Shown: one piece after another, positions 1-6,770 of the stretch
How positions within the stretch are numbered: the stretch's first letter is position 1
Layout of the letters: every line of letters starts with the position of its first letter
Assembly: GCA_947489925.1 (NCBI GenBank)
Contig: CANLFK010000085.1
Coordinates: 1-9,022, forward strand
Direction of reading: 5' to 3'
From: Candidatus Caenarcanales bacterium
GTDB lineage: Bacteria > Cyanobacteriota > Vampirovibrionia > Caenarcaniphilales > Caenarcanaceae
DNA: 9,022 bases
Position numbers and translations under genes: made by a program
Notes under the pieces: generated by a model
What the model saw: the letters and a program-made list of their open reading frames with translations, nothing else
Told to the model about the DNA's origin: nothing
The model's database searches: none

Positions 1-2
1 CT

Positions 3-272
3 CCAACTCCTTCAGTTACCCCAACTCCTTCAGTTACTCCAACTCCTTCAGTTACTCCAACTCCTTCAGTTACTCCAACTCCTTCAGTTACCCCAACTCC
101 TTCAGTTACTCCAACTCCTTCAGTTACCCCAACTCCTTCAGTTACTCCAACTCCTTCAGTTACTCCAACTCCTTCAGTTACCCCAACTCCTTCAGTTACT
201 CCAACTCCTTCAGTTACTCCAACTCCTTCAGTTACTCCAACTCCTTCAGTTACCCCAACTCCTTCAGTTACT
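3..272 (+). repeat. 15 tandem copies of an 18-bp unit encoding PTPSVT
   Basis: Fifteen back-to-back units of ccaactccttcagttacY run without a gap or substitution, except at the wobble base of the last Thr codon (acc or act). That last base reads C T T T C T C T T C T T T C T across the array, so units 1-6 and 10-15 carry the same pattern, nine units (162 bp) apart. The array continues to the left edge, so the true copy number is unknown. Each unit has 8-9 G/C of 18, clearly above the surrounding AT-rich sequence. Because the unit is a multiple of three, copy-number change would lengthen or shorten the protein without a frameshift. Confidence 0.97.
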
Positions 273-1187
273 CCTGTTCCGACAGCTACCCCTACCCCGA
301 CAATTAATCCTGTTCCGACTGTAATTGAACTGAACGGACAAACAATTACTCCCAGTGAATTAACGGCTGGAGAGCTGATATCAAAAATTTCTTCTAGTGA
401 CGGAAATAGAAATTTCAATCAAGAAGAAGTGAAGGCTCTCAATTCAGTTCTTGATTCAGGTATTTATGAAAAGACAGATTTGGGCAATGGACTTGTTTTA
501 ATTACAAACCCAAACAAAAAAGACCCAATTGAAGATAAATTACAAAATGAAGTTGAATCACTTCTTCAAATGCCTCGATTTAAAGGTTTGGCAGATAAAT
601 TATCCACAATAGATACAAATGTTTTTCTTTCTGATATAGATCAAAACAGCTTAGCAACTAATGCTTTATTCAGGAATACAAATGGCGTACTAGAGGGAAT
701 CGTCAACATTAGCCCAAAAAATGACTTTGATAATACTCAAGCAGATTTACCTCAAATAGCTACATTATTATCGAATGAATTGCAGGAGATAGCCTCAAAG
801 TTGGATCCAAGCACAAAGGTTTCGTCTAGAAGTTATCAGGAGACAACATATGCAATTGATACTGTAATGGGAAACATAATAGATAAAATTGATGGCTTTA
901 CTAGTATGACACCAGTAGAGAAGGATGAAGCCATTTCAAATTATTTAAAAAACAACACAAATGATCAGGAAATTAAAAATGACATTAATGCTATGATCCA
1001 AGATATTAATCAGCAAGCGGGTTATGGTTATCTCAACTATGATAGCCGAAGTGAAGCTGAAGCCAGCCTGCAAACTCTAAATGAAAAACTTTCTTATTTG
1101 TTTGGAGATGTGCCTACAAATTTAAAAGTAGGTATAAAACCAATTCAAACCCAGAATGGTACTAAATATACTTTTGAAATTGTCTAA
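3..1187 (+). CDS. C-terminal part of a repeat-rich, probably exported protein (5' end outside window)
   Basis: The frame is open from the left edge to a TAA at 1185-1187, giving 394 visible residues, so the real start lies upstream. An internal GTG at 429 is open but has no reason to be the true start. Visible residues 1-90 are fifteen perfect PTPSVT hexapeptides. Residues 91-108 are a less regular Pro/Thr/Val linker. Residues 131-142 form an EF-hand-like loop (Ser, Asp, Asn, Phe and Glu at loop positions 1, 3, 5, 8 and 12) between two predicted helices. The remaining roughly 250 residues are hydrophilic, with many Asn, Asp and Lys, no membrane segment and no family I recognise. Pro/Thr/Ser repeats of this type are typical of extended, often glycosylated linkers in secreted or surface proteins, so an extracellular location is inferred. 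No signal peptide can be seen because the N-terminus is missing. No sorting motif is visible at the C-terminus (ends FEIV). The function is unknown. Confidence 0.8.
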   Translation, partial: PTPSVTPTPSVTPTPSVTPTPSVTPTPSVTPTPSVTPTPSVTPTPSVTPTPSVTPTPSVTPTPSVTPTPSVTPTPSVTPTPSVTPTPSVTPVPTATPTPTINPVPTVIELNGQTITPSELTAGELISKISSSDGNRNFNQEEVKALNSVLDSGIYEKTDLGNGLVLITNPNKKDPIEDKLQNEVESLLQMPRFKGLADKLSTIDTNVFLSDIDQNSLATNALFRNTNGVLEGIVNISPKNDFDNTQADLPQIATLLSNELQEIASKLDPSTKVSSRSYQETTYAIDTVMGNIIDKIDGFTSMTPVEKDEAISNYLKNNTNDQEIKNDINAMIQDINQQAGYGYLNYDSRSEAEASLQTLNEKLSYLFGDVPTNLKVGIKPIQTQNGTKYTFEIV

Positions 1188-1757
1188 ATCTATAATTCAA
1201 GCGTAAAACATCAATTTTAGGTGAAGAGAAAGCTGTTTTTGCTACCTTACTTTTATAGCAATCTCGAGGTAGATATATCTATTAAAAAGAGACCAATTTG
1301 GAAAAATGAATCATTAGATCATTTAATGAGACAAGAAGTGCTGACACAAGCTGAACTAGATGAAGCAATGATATTTCAACTCTTCCTTGTCTTTTGCGTC
1401 CATTGTTTTTTATCTTCCATTTCAGTATTTACTTATAATTCTACCTTGAATTTCTTTCATTTTAAATTCAGGATGCTCCCTAGGGGGTTTAGCAAATAAA
1501 ATTCTTTAGAAACTAATTAAACAGTAGTTCACTTTATTTCGGGATTGCTAGCTAATGTGAGTTCGACAGATAAAAAACACAAAAAGCTTCTCAAGGTTTA
1601 AATGCCTAACTCCACTCTCTAATAGCCCACTTTCAGGGGATTGGAGTAAAAAGACAAAATTCTTTAGCAAATTAATTCCTAAAACAAGCTCTCTATATAA
1701 AATATCTAACAGTTTTATACCGTAGTCAGATTGATTTATTGAAAATATTTATTACAA
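1188..1757. other. 570-base gap without a confident gene
   Basis: This lies between the plus-strand repeat protein and the end of the minus-strand cdaA. It holds one weak ORF (1221-1499, listed separately) and a 6-bp inverted repeat, ACTCCA at 1609-1614 with TGGAGT at 1642-1647. Inside that repeat, on the minus strand, a short CCC/GGG hairpin could form. A 12-base direct repeat, aaaattctttag, occurs near 1498 and near 1657. Nothing resembles a tRNA, a recognisable riboswitch or a clear GC-stem/U-tract terminator. The region may contain the ends of both flanking transcripts and gene debris. Confidence 0.5.
1221..1499 (+). CDS. Doubtful small ORF or gene remnant
   Basis: This is a 92-codon frame from a GTG at 1221 with no good Shine-Dalgarno. 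I do not recognise a full family. Residues around 30-50 (SLDHLMRQEVLTQAELDEAM) loosely resemble the helical segment found at the N-terminus of PilB/GspE-type secretion ATPases, where phrases like 'G-L-I-T-x-x-Q-L-x-x-A-L' recur, but the match is short. After that the translation becomes a Phe/Cys/Leu-rich run that looks like read-through of noncoding DNA. It may be a decayed fragment of a larger gene, a small protein, or chance. A homology search of residues 20-55 would decide. Confidence 0.2.
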   Translation: MKRKLFLLPYFYSNLEVDISIKKRPIWKNESLDHLMRQEVLTQAELDEAMIFQLFLVFCVHCFLSSISVFTYNSTLNFFHFKFRMLPRGFSK

Positions 1758-2621
1758 CTAAGCTTCCAGAGTTAATAATTTGACTTCTAAAATTGGTGAT
1801 AATTCTTCCATTGAAGAGATTTTACTGATTTTACCGTTTTCAGCAATTGAAATGCCCCCCGTTTCTTCGGATACAATTAGGCAAATACAATTAGGATTAG
1901 TTTCTGAAATACCTAAAGCCGCTCTATGTCTTGTTCCGTATTGCCAAGGATTAAGTTTTGGATTTTCGGTAATTGGTAAAATGACGGAAGCTGCATGAAT
2001 CCGTTTATTGCGAATTAAGACAGCCCCGTCATGAAGAGGAGATTTAGGGTAGAAAATATTCAGGAGTAACTCGGTACTGACGACTGCATCTAGCTTGCGG
2101 CCAGAGTTTATATACAATCTATCAGACCAAGTATTATCAAAGACAATTAAAGCTCCCGTTTTGTTCCCAGAAAAAATTTCAACTGCATCAATAATTTCTT
2201 TTACTAAATCTTTAATTGATCTGGGTTCTTCATTATTATTACTAGTCGTATCTTTTACCCAAGTTAGTAAAAATAACCAAGTTAAACCATCTTGCCCCAA
2301 ATTAGACAGAAAACGCCTGACCTCGGGTGTAAATAAAACAACCAAAGAAACAACAATGGCTGGCAAAAATAACTCAAATAAAAAAGTGAAAATTCTAAGT
2401 TTAAATAAATAAAATAAGCCAATAATTAGGATTAAAAATAAAATGCCATTAATTAATTTTTGAACTTGAGTTCCTTTGGTTCGCCAATAAATAACCAATA
2501 TTAAATAACCAATAATAATTAATTGAAAAACTGAAATAACCGCAATTGGCCAGCTTAAACCGAATAAATTACCAGAAAAAATATTGAATAAAATATTAGG
2601 TGCATTCTCTTCTGGATTCAC
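1758..2621 (-). CDS. cdaA: Membrane diadenylate cyclase, CdaA type
   Basis: It makes the second messenger c-di-AMP from two ATP. In other bacteria this messenger controls potassium and osmolyte balance and links to cell-wall synthesis. The 287 residues fit the family length (about 270-290). Three hydrophobic helices are visible at about residues 22-46, 56-76 and 78-98, anchoring the protein in the membrane. The cytoplasmic DAC domain follows from about residue 135, with the signature LHDGA at 196-200 and GTRHRA at 229-234, both needed for ATP and metal binding, and SEETGG at 251-256. No key residue is missing. The start is GTG, 20 nt after the lysA stop, preceded by AAAGGA. No nearby ATG is in frame at that point. 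Co-transcription with lysA is likely. In cyanobacteria uppS often follows this pair (from memory); here the gene order ends with cdaA. Confidence 0.95.
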   Translation of the reverse strand: MNPEENAPNILFNIFSGNLFGLSWPIAVISVFQLIIIGYLILVIYWRTKGTQVQKLINGILFLILIIGLFYLFKLRIFTFLFELFLPAIVVSLVVLFTPEVRRFLSNLGQDGLTWLFLLTWVKDTTSNNNEEPRSIKDLVKEIIDAVEIFSGNKTGALIVFDNTWSDRLYINSGRKLDAVVSTELLLNIFYPKSPLHDGAVLIRNKRIHAASVILPITENPKLNPWQYGTRHRAALGISETNPNCICLIVSEETGGISIAENGKISKISSMEELSPILEVKLLTLEA

Positions 2622-2637
2622 TAAGTTTTATTCCTTT
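2622..2637 (-). promoter_or_regulatory. Ribosome binding site that supports the GTG start of cdaA
   Basis: AAAGGA on the minus strand (2637 down to 2632) lies 10 nt before the GTG at 2621, within the 20-nt lysA-cdaA gap. It supports the GTG as start; the ATG at 2605-2603 is out of frame. Confidence 0.6.
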
Positions 2638-2640
2638 GAG

Positions 2641-3954
2641 CTACTTTATTAAACGAGACGGCAAAGTATCATTTTTGATTAAATCTTCCAAGCTTTCTCT
2701 TTGCAAAATAATTTCGGCTTCTCCATTTTGGACTAAAACCATGGCTGGCTTAGGCACACGATTATAATTAGAAGACATTGAATAATTATAAGCACCTGTT
2801 CCAAATAAAACAATTAAGTCTTTTGGTTCTAGATCAGCTGGTAATTCAATGTCTTTAATCAAAATATCACCCGATTCACAATAACGACCAGCAATTGTAT
2901 AAACTTGATTATTGGCTAAATTGGCTTTATTTGCGACACAAGCTGAATATTTAGCCTGATAAGTAATTGGTCTTGGATTATCCGCCATGCCACCATTCAC
3001 GGCAATATAATGACGACCTTTTGGTACAATTTTGCTTGAGCCAATTTCATAAACTGTTACTCCAGCCCGTCCAACAATGCTTCTTCCTGGTTCAACAATT
3101 AATTTGGGTGTTTCAAGCTTGAATTCATTTATTAAACTTTTGACTTTATGGCTTAAAACTTGCATTACTTCCCTAATATTAGGTGGATCATCAGCTGTCG
3201 TATAATTTATGCCAATTCCACCACCAATATTCAATTCCTGAAATTTTAAATTGTATTTTTCATTTAACTTAACAAAATTTTCTAGTAAAATCCGAGCTAC
3301 ATCTTCATATGGATTAACTTCAAAAATTTGCGAACCAATATGAGCATGCAAACCAATTAAATTAATATTATTTGTTTCTTTTATTCTTTCAATTGCTTCA
3401 ATCAAATGCTCTAAATCAAAGCCAAATTTACTGTCTATCTGACCAGTTTTAATATAATCATGCGTATGACATTCTATACCGGGCGTCAATCTGAGCAAAC
3501 AATCAATTGGTTTATTTAATTGACCTAAGAGTTTTATATCATGAAAATTATCAATAATAACTTTTGTGCCAGCATAATTTACCGCTCTTTCCAACTCATC
3601 AATTGATTTATTATTACCATGCAAGTAAATTTTATCCGCTGGAAAATTAATTGATTCAGCCGTAAATAATTCGCCAGCCGAAACGACATCTAAGCCAAAA
3701 CCTTCTTCTTGCAAAATAGCAAAAACCGCTTTGAGAGCTAAAGCCTTACTGGCAAAAATTGGCAGATTATTTGGGTAAAATTCATCTAAGGCTTGCTTAT
3801 ATTCACGAGCCGTGTCTCTGATTGTCTTTTCATCTAAAACATAAAGTGGGCTTCCAAAACGGTCAGCCAATTCAACTAAGTCATAATCACCAATTTCAAG
3901 ATGATTTTTGGCATTAACTTTTGCACTATTCGGATAATAAGCAGGCAAATTCAT
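2641..3954 (-). CDS. lysA: Diaminopimelate decarboxylase
   Basis: It catalyses the last step of lysine synthesis: meso-diaminopimelate to L-lysine and CO2, using pyridoxal phosphate, in the cytosol. It also draws on the diaminopimelate pool used for peptidoglycan. The 437 residues match the family. The PLP-binding lysine is K70 in FASKA. The alanine-racemase-like barrel shows HAHIGSQ at 203-209, the glycine loop GGGIG at 244-248 and EPGRS at 288-292. The C-terminal beta domain has CESGD at 359-363, whose Cys and Glu complete the active site across the dimer, and GAYNYSMSSNYN at 387-398. All expected residues are present. The ATG start has AGGA 7 nt upstream. It is the first gene of a likely operon with cdaA. 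About 80 nt separate it from the small ORF of the restriction island upstream on the same strand. Confidence 0.97.
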   Translation of the reverse strand: MNLPAYYPNSAKVNAKNHLEIGDYDLVELADRFGSPLYVLDEKTIRDTAREYKQALDEFYPNNLPIFASKALALKAVFAILQEEGFGLDVVSAGELFTAESINFPADKIYLHGNNKSIDELERAVNYAGTKVIIDNFHDIKLLGQLNKPIDCLLRLTPGIECHTHDYIKTGQIDSKFGFDLEHLIEAIERIKETNNINLIGLHAHIGSQIFEVNPYEDVARILLENFVKLNEKYNLKFQELNIGGGIGINYTTADDPPNIREVMQVLSHKVKSLINEFKLETPKLIVEPGRSIVGRAGVTVYEIGSSKIVPKGRHYIAVNGGMADNPRPITYQAKYSACVANKANLANNQVYTIAGRYCESGDILIKDIELPADLEPKDLIVLFGTGAYNYSMSSNYNRVPKPAMVLVQNGEAEIILQRESLEDLIKNDTLPSRLIK

Positions 3955-3983
3955 TTAAAAATCCTAAATAAAAAACTAGTTTA

Positions 3984-4012
3984 ATCATAGCGGATAGGAG
4001 CTTAACTTAATA
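3984..4012 (-). promoter_or_regulatory. Possible lysA promoter
   Basis: On the minus strand a good -10 hexamer, TATGAT (3989-3984), lies 17 nt after a weak -35, TATTAA (4012-4007). Transcription would begin near 3977, leaving a leader of about 23 nt before the lysA ATG with its AGGA. The weak -35 keeps confidence low. Its position in the 80-nt gap would separate housekeeping transcription from the island. Confidence 0.3.
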
Positions 4013-4034
4013 GTCTTAATTAAATAAATATTTT

Positions 4035-4169
4035 TCAAGTTATTTCCAAGAAGTCTCTTTTGCCAATTTGAATAATATCGCCCACTTTTAATAAATTATT
4101 TTCTAAAGCTTTTTCTAGCTCAACTTTATTGCCATTTTGTTTAATTATTCTCAATGACAAATATCTCAC
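4035..4169 (-). CDS. 44-residue small protein coupled to the type IIG enzyme, copy 1
   Basis: A GTG start at 4169 overlaps the stop of the upstream restriction enzyme (GTGA, 4166-4169), the classic layout for translational coupling. The frame runs 44 codons to a TGA at 4035-4037. Residues 1-9 are mostly hydrophobic (VRYLSLRII). Next come a polar turn around NGNK, a helix-like KVELEKALENN and a beta-like end, VGDIIQIGKRDFLEI. I do not recognise a family. The case that it is real rests on the second copy at 7522-7656: same start overlap, same length, about 121 of 135 bases identical by hand alignment, no indel, and several silent changes (ggc/ggt, att/atc, ttc/ttt). It could be a structural partner or modulator of the enzyme, or the split-off tail of a longer ancestral enzyme. 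Confidence 0.65.
   Translation of the reverse strand: MRYLSLRIIKQNGNKVELEKALENNLLKVGDIIQIGKRDFLEIT
4122..4166 (-). repeat. 45-bp exact direct repeat, copy A
   Basis: This stretch is identical base for base to 6604-6648, same orientation, 2,482 bp away. It covers the first codons of small ORF 1 up to the restriction-enzyme stop. The pair brackets the complete enzyme gene. Confidence 0.9.
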
Positions 4170-6595
4170 TCAAGCAAAAAGCCATATTCATAAACTTTAG
4201 GTTGTATTTTTTCAGCTAAAACATTTAATTGTTCTCTCAAATTACCTATTAATTCAGTATATTTTTCATCTTGGCTTTTACTATTCATATTACCTTTTTC
4301 ATTGCGTCCCTGAAAATGCTCTCTAATATCATAAAGTGAAGCGTTTACATTACAATTTGGCTGAGCGTGATAATAAATATAAAGTTTTTTTCCAGCTTCA
4401 AAAACGGCTTTTGCACAGTCTGAAAATTCTAATGGCTCTTGATTTTGTTTAGGTAATATATCAAATAAATCATTTGTAATTTCAGTATTCACTTTTCCTT
4501 TAATAAAATTTGTCATAAAGTTACTTTCAAATTTGTCTTTTGCATTTACTTCTTTTTCTGTGAAAGGAATCCAGTGATTTGTACCGTACTTACTTTGTAT
4601 TTTATTACTAAAAAGTGTATAGGCTAAACAATTATTTTTTAATTCAGTATCAGTTTCCCATTTTTTCTTTGGGTATAAAAACTGGTCTCTATCATTAATC
4701 CAACTAGCTGGAATACATTTTTTTATTGCAAAATAAACACAAGCGTAAATTACATTTTTTTGATTAATTAGAAACTGCCCAGCCTCAACATTGTAATCCA
4801 TCTTTTGATGAACGATTTGTATCATATTTTGGTTTTGAAAATCATTACCTTTAAAAGGAAATTTACCAATAAGTTGATTTTTGACTGGATCGGCTCTAAA
4901 AGGCTTAATCCAATCATTCATATATTTTTTATCGTGATAAGAATAAAAGGTCTTTTGTTTTTGCTTTTCTCCTTTGCTCAAGTAAACATCACACTTAATT
5001 TTTTTAATTTCTTCTTTTTTAGCTAAATCCCAAAGCATAAAACCAATCGGAAATTGTCCTTTTACATTGTCAAAAGTGTCTGCTGGTATTATAAAACCTT
5101 TTTTAAATTTAGCTTTAAAGAAAGATCTAAAATCTGAAAAATGAGGTCCATTAATATGTTTTAATTTACTAAAACTTGCCATCTTACAATCTGAAAGCTC
5201 AAAATAAATTCTTGTAAAAAATTGTATGAACAATTCAGCATTGCCTTGCCCAAGGTGTTTTGAATACTTTTGATTAATATAACTTTGTTCTACCGCTCTA
5301 TTTCCTTCTATTCCTTTTTTTAAGGTTTTTTTATTGCTAGCTTCAGCGTAAGGCGGATTAATATAAATAAGTAATTTTTTGCGTTTTTCTGGATTATTAA
5401 TAATTTCTTGTAAGCCCTTTGGAACTTTCTTATCGTTAAAATCATCATTCAAAAAATCAAATTGAAAAACATGGCTCTCTAATAAATTTGCACCGTTTTT
5501 AATGCGGTCTTTCATTACATCCACATCTTGCTGGTCTAGCGTTGAAGCATAAACATTATATTTATTTGTTAAACCAGTTAATAAGTTTCCAGTCCCAGCA
5601 GCACAATCCCAAATATAATATTCATCTTGCCAGTTTTCACCAAGCTCATCAGTTAAGTATTTTTGAGAAAGTTCAACCCAAATTTGTGGCGTAAAAAAAC
5701 TGCCTTTCCGCTCCCTGACATCTTGAGGCACAAGCAAATCTCGCCTTTCGACAATATAATCCCAATATTCCTCTTTGGGTGGACGAATATATTTATTCCA
5801 AAATTGTTTATGTGCTTTTTGATTATCATTAAATCCAGTTGTTTTTGAGCCAAGAAAGCCCATTTCATGAAGCTTACGGTCAAATTCATAGCGGTCTTGT
5901 TTTAAAATAACAAAAAGTTTTTCTTTTAGAGTTTGATTCTCACCCGAAAGCAAATCCGCTAAATAAAAGTCTCCGTCAAGTATATTATTTTTTTTAGCAA
6001 TATCCCAATCTAAAATAATGGTGGATTTTACGACTGCAAGCCATTTTGTGTAAATCGTAATAAAATTATTTTTATCAATTTGTATTTTACTGCTCTCCGA
6101 GTTACCAGCAACAAAATTAGTTTTGATAAATTCTTTTATTTCATGGTCATCATCAACAAATTTAAACAAAAGAGAATCATTTTCAAGAATATTTTTTACT
6201 TTTTCAAAAATTAATTTAAATTCTTTAGTTTCGTGATTGGACGGGGTAACATTCCAATTAAAATCATTTAAATAAAAAATTTCTTGAATTTGATTGTACT
6301 GAATAAAAGCAATTTGTTCTGCGTCAAAAGCCCCTAAAAAAGCGGGAGGTAAGTGCTTGTCAAATGTTCTAGCTTTTCCAATGGTCAAAATCAACTGCAC
6401 AAGCGAATTATAAATATTAGATTTGCCTTTTTTGGCTTCCGCCCACAGAAGAGAGCTATTTTCAAAAAGAGAATTGTGTTTGTGAGTGATACAAAAGTCA
6501 ATATTTCCGATAATTTTAGTTGTATCAAAATCAGCAAAATAATCTTGGGAAACCTTGTTCTTAAGCTCTTCTTCACGGATATTTTGATATTTCAT
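4166..6595 (-). CDS. Type IIG-like restriction enzyme: nuclease fused to N6-adenine DNA methyltransferase
   Basis: This 809-residue single-chain enzyme is expected to cut unmodified foreign DNA and methylate adenine in its own site. The N-terminal nuclease motif fits PD-(D/E)xK: D33 in NIDFC, then E53-x-K55 in WAEAKKG, then Q67 in a helix (LVQLIL). A linker of about 240 residues follows. The methyltransferase motifs are in gamma order: motif X, GSFFTP, at 298-303; motif I (SAM binding), WDCAAGTGNLL, at 329-339; an acidic segment at 354-359; and motif IV (catalytic), NPPY, at 413-416. Residues of about 417-625 differ strongly from the paralogue at 7653-9022 and probably include target recognition. 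Residues 630-809 are nearly the same, including YYHAQPNCNVNASLYDIREHF at 741-761. The ATG at 6595 is the first possible start, since an in-frame TAA lies three codons upstream. It has no clear Shine-Dalgarno but overlaps the stop of an upstream mini-ORF (ATGA), suggesting coupling. The 3' end overlaps small ORF 1. Recognition sequence unknown. Confidence 0.88.
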   Translation of the reverse strand: MKYQNIREEELKNKVSQDYFADFDTTKIIGNIDFCITHKHNSLFENSSLLWAEAKKGKSNIYNSLVQLILTIGKARTFDKHLPPAFLGAFDAEQIAFIQYNQIQEIFYLNDFNWNVTPSNHETKEFKLIFEKVKNILENDSLLFKFVDDDHEIKEFIKTNFVAGNSESSKIQIDKNNFITIYTKWLAVVKSTIILDWDIAKKNNILDGDFYLADLLSGENQTLKEKLFVILKQDRYEFDRKLHEMGFLGSKTTGFNDNQKAHKQFWNKYIRPPKEEYWDYIVERRDLLVPQDVRERKGSFFTPQIWVELSQKYLTDELGENWQDEYYIWDCAAGTGNLLTGLTNKYNVYASTLDQQDVDVMKDRIKNGANLLESHVFQFDFLNDDFNDKKVPKGLQEIINNPEKRKKLLIYINPPYAEASNKKTLKKGIEGNRAVEQSYINQKYSKHLGQGNAELFIQFFTRIYFELSDCKMASFSKLKHINGPHFSDFRSFFKAKFKKGFIIPADTFDNVKGQFPIGFMLWDLAKKEEIKKIKCDVYLSKGEKQKQKTFYSYHDKKYMNDWIKPFRADPVKNQLIGKFPFKGNDFQNQNMIQIVHQKMDYNVEAGQFLINQKNVIYACVYFAIKKCIPASWINDRDQFLYPKKKWETDTELKNNCLAYTLFSNKIQSKYGTNHWIPFTEKEVNAKDKFESNFMTNFIKGKVNTEITNDLFDILPKQNQEPLEFSDCAKAVFEAGKKLYIYYHAQPNCNVNASLYDIREHFQGRNEKGNMNSKSQDEKYTELIGNLREQLNVLAEKIQPKVYEYGFLLE
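5350..5604 (-). repeat. Methyltransferase-core block shared with the paralogue, copy A
   Basis: It aligns without gaps to 8768-9022, with about 235 of 255 bases identical by hand count. The first 61 bases (5350-5410 and 8768-8828) match exactly. It encodes motif I through NPPY. Past NPPY the similarity falls sharply, which marks a possible recombination boundary. Confidence 0.85.
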
Positions 6596-6705
6596 ATTTG
6601 CTTAACTTTATTGCCATTTTGTTTAATTATTCTCAATGACAAATATCTTAACAAGCCTAAACAAATATTAAAAACTTTAGGCTGTATTTCAATGTTTTCT
6701 TTCAT
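6592..6705 (-). CDS. 37-residue mini-ORF: remnant enzyme tail fused to truncated small ORF
   Basis: ATG at 6705 has a good Shine-Dalgarno, AAAGGA (6718-6713), 7 nt upstream. The stop TGA at 6594-6592 overlaps the restriction-enzyme ATG as ATGA. The first residues (IQPKV) match the last residues of both enzyme paralogues. The next part, RYLSLRIIKQNGNKV, matches residues 2-16 of small ORF 1 exactly. In the intact copies these sit in two frames. Here the 27 bases between aaagtt and gatatttg are 25, a 2-base loss that joins them into one frame. It is therefore a decayed third copy of the enzyme/small-ORF junction. It may still work as a leader that delivers ribosomes to the enzyme start, which lacks its own clear binding site. 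It could equally be plain debris. Confidence 0.5.
   Translation of the reverse strand: MKENIEIQPKVFNICLGLLRYLSLRIIKQNGNKVKQI
6604..6648 (-). repeat. 45-bp exact direct repeat, copy B
   Basis: Identical to 4122-4166. The similarity extends less exactly to about 6689, where an 18-bp match (6672-6689) agrees with the second paralogue at 7679-7696, carrying ggctg where the first has ggttg. The remnant therefore shares features with both intact copies. Confidence 0.9.
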
Positions 6706-6712
6706 AATTTTG

Positions 6713-6718
6713 TCCTTT
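6713..6718 (-). promoter_or_regulatory. Ribosome binding site of the mini-ORF
   Basis: AAAGGA on the minus strand, 7 nt before the ATG at 6705. It is the clearest ribosome binding site upstream of the complete restriction enzyme, so it may set the enzyme's translation through coupling. Confidence 0.5.
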
Positions 6719-6723
6719 AGTTC

Positions 6724-6751
6724 TTGCTTTTCCCCCAAAGTTTTGTATCAT
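6724..6751 (+). promoter_or_regulatory. Possible promoter of the caspase-like gene
   Basis: TTGCTT (6724-6729) and TATCAT (6746-6751) are 16 nt apart, pointing toward the caspase-like gene. Transcription would start about 35 nt before its ATG. Both hexamers are imperfect. It sits inside the short divergent gap shared with the minus-strand mini-ORF. Confidence 0.25.
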
Positions 6752-6770
6752 AAGCAAAAGTTTTCTCTAA

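Noticed and set aside
3..272. CRISPR array
   Set aside because: The 18-bp units are contiguous with no unique spacers, and all encode the same hexapeptide in one open frame.
2095..2412. Plus-strand 105-codon ORF
   Set aside because: It is antisense to the DAC domain and membrane part of cdaA, where the minus-strand frame carries all family motifs.
4166..4169. Reassigned stop codon (TGA read through into the small ORF)
   Set aside because: The small ORF is in a different frame from the enzyme, so read-through of TGA would not join them. TGA works as an ordinary stop.
4166..6595. Separate type I restriction system (HsdM with HsdS)
   Set aside because: A single chain carries the nuclease motif, the methyltransferase motifs and a C-terminal region. 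No HsdS-like or helicase gene is nearby.
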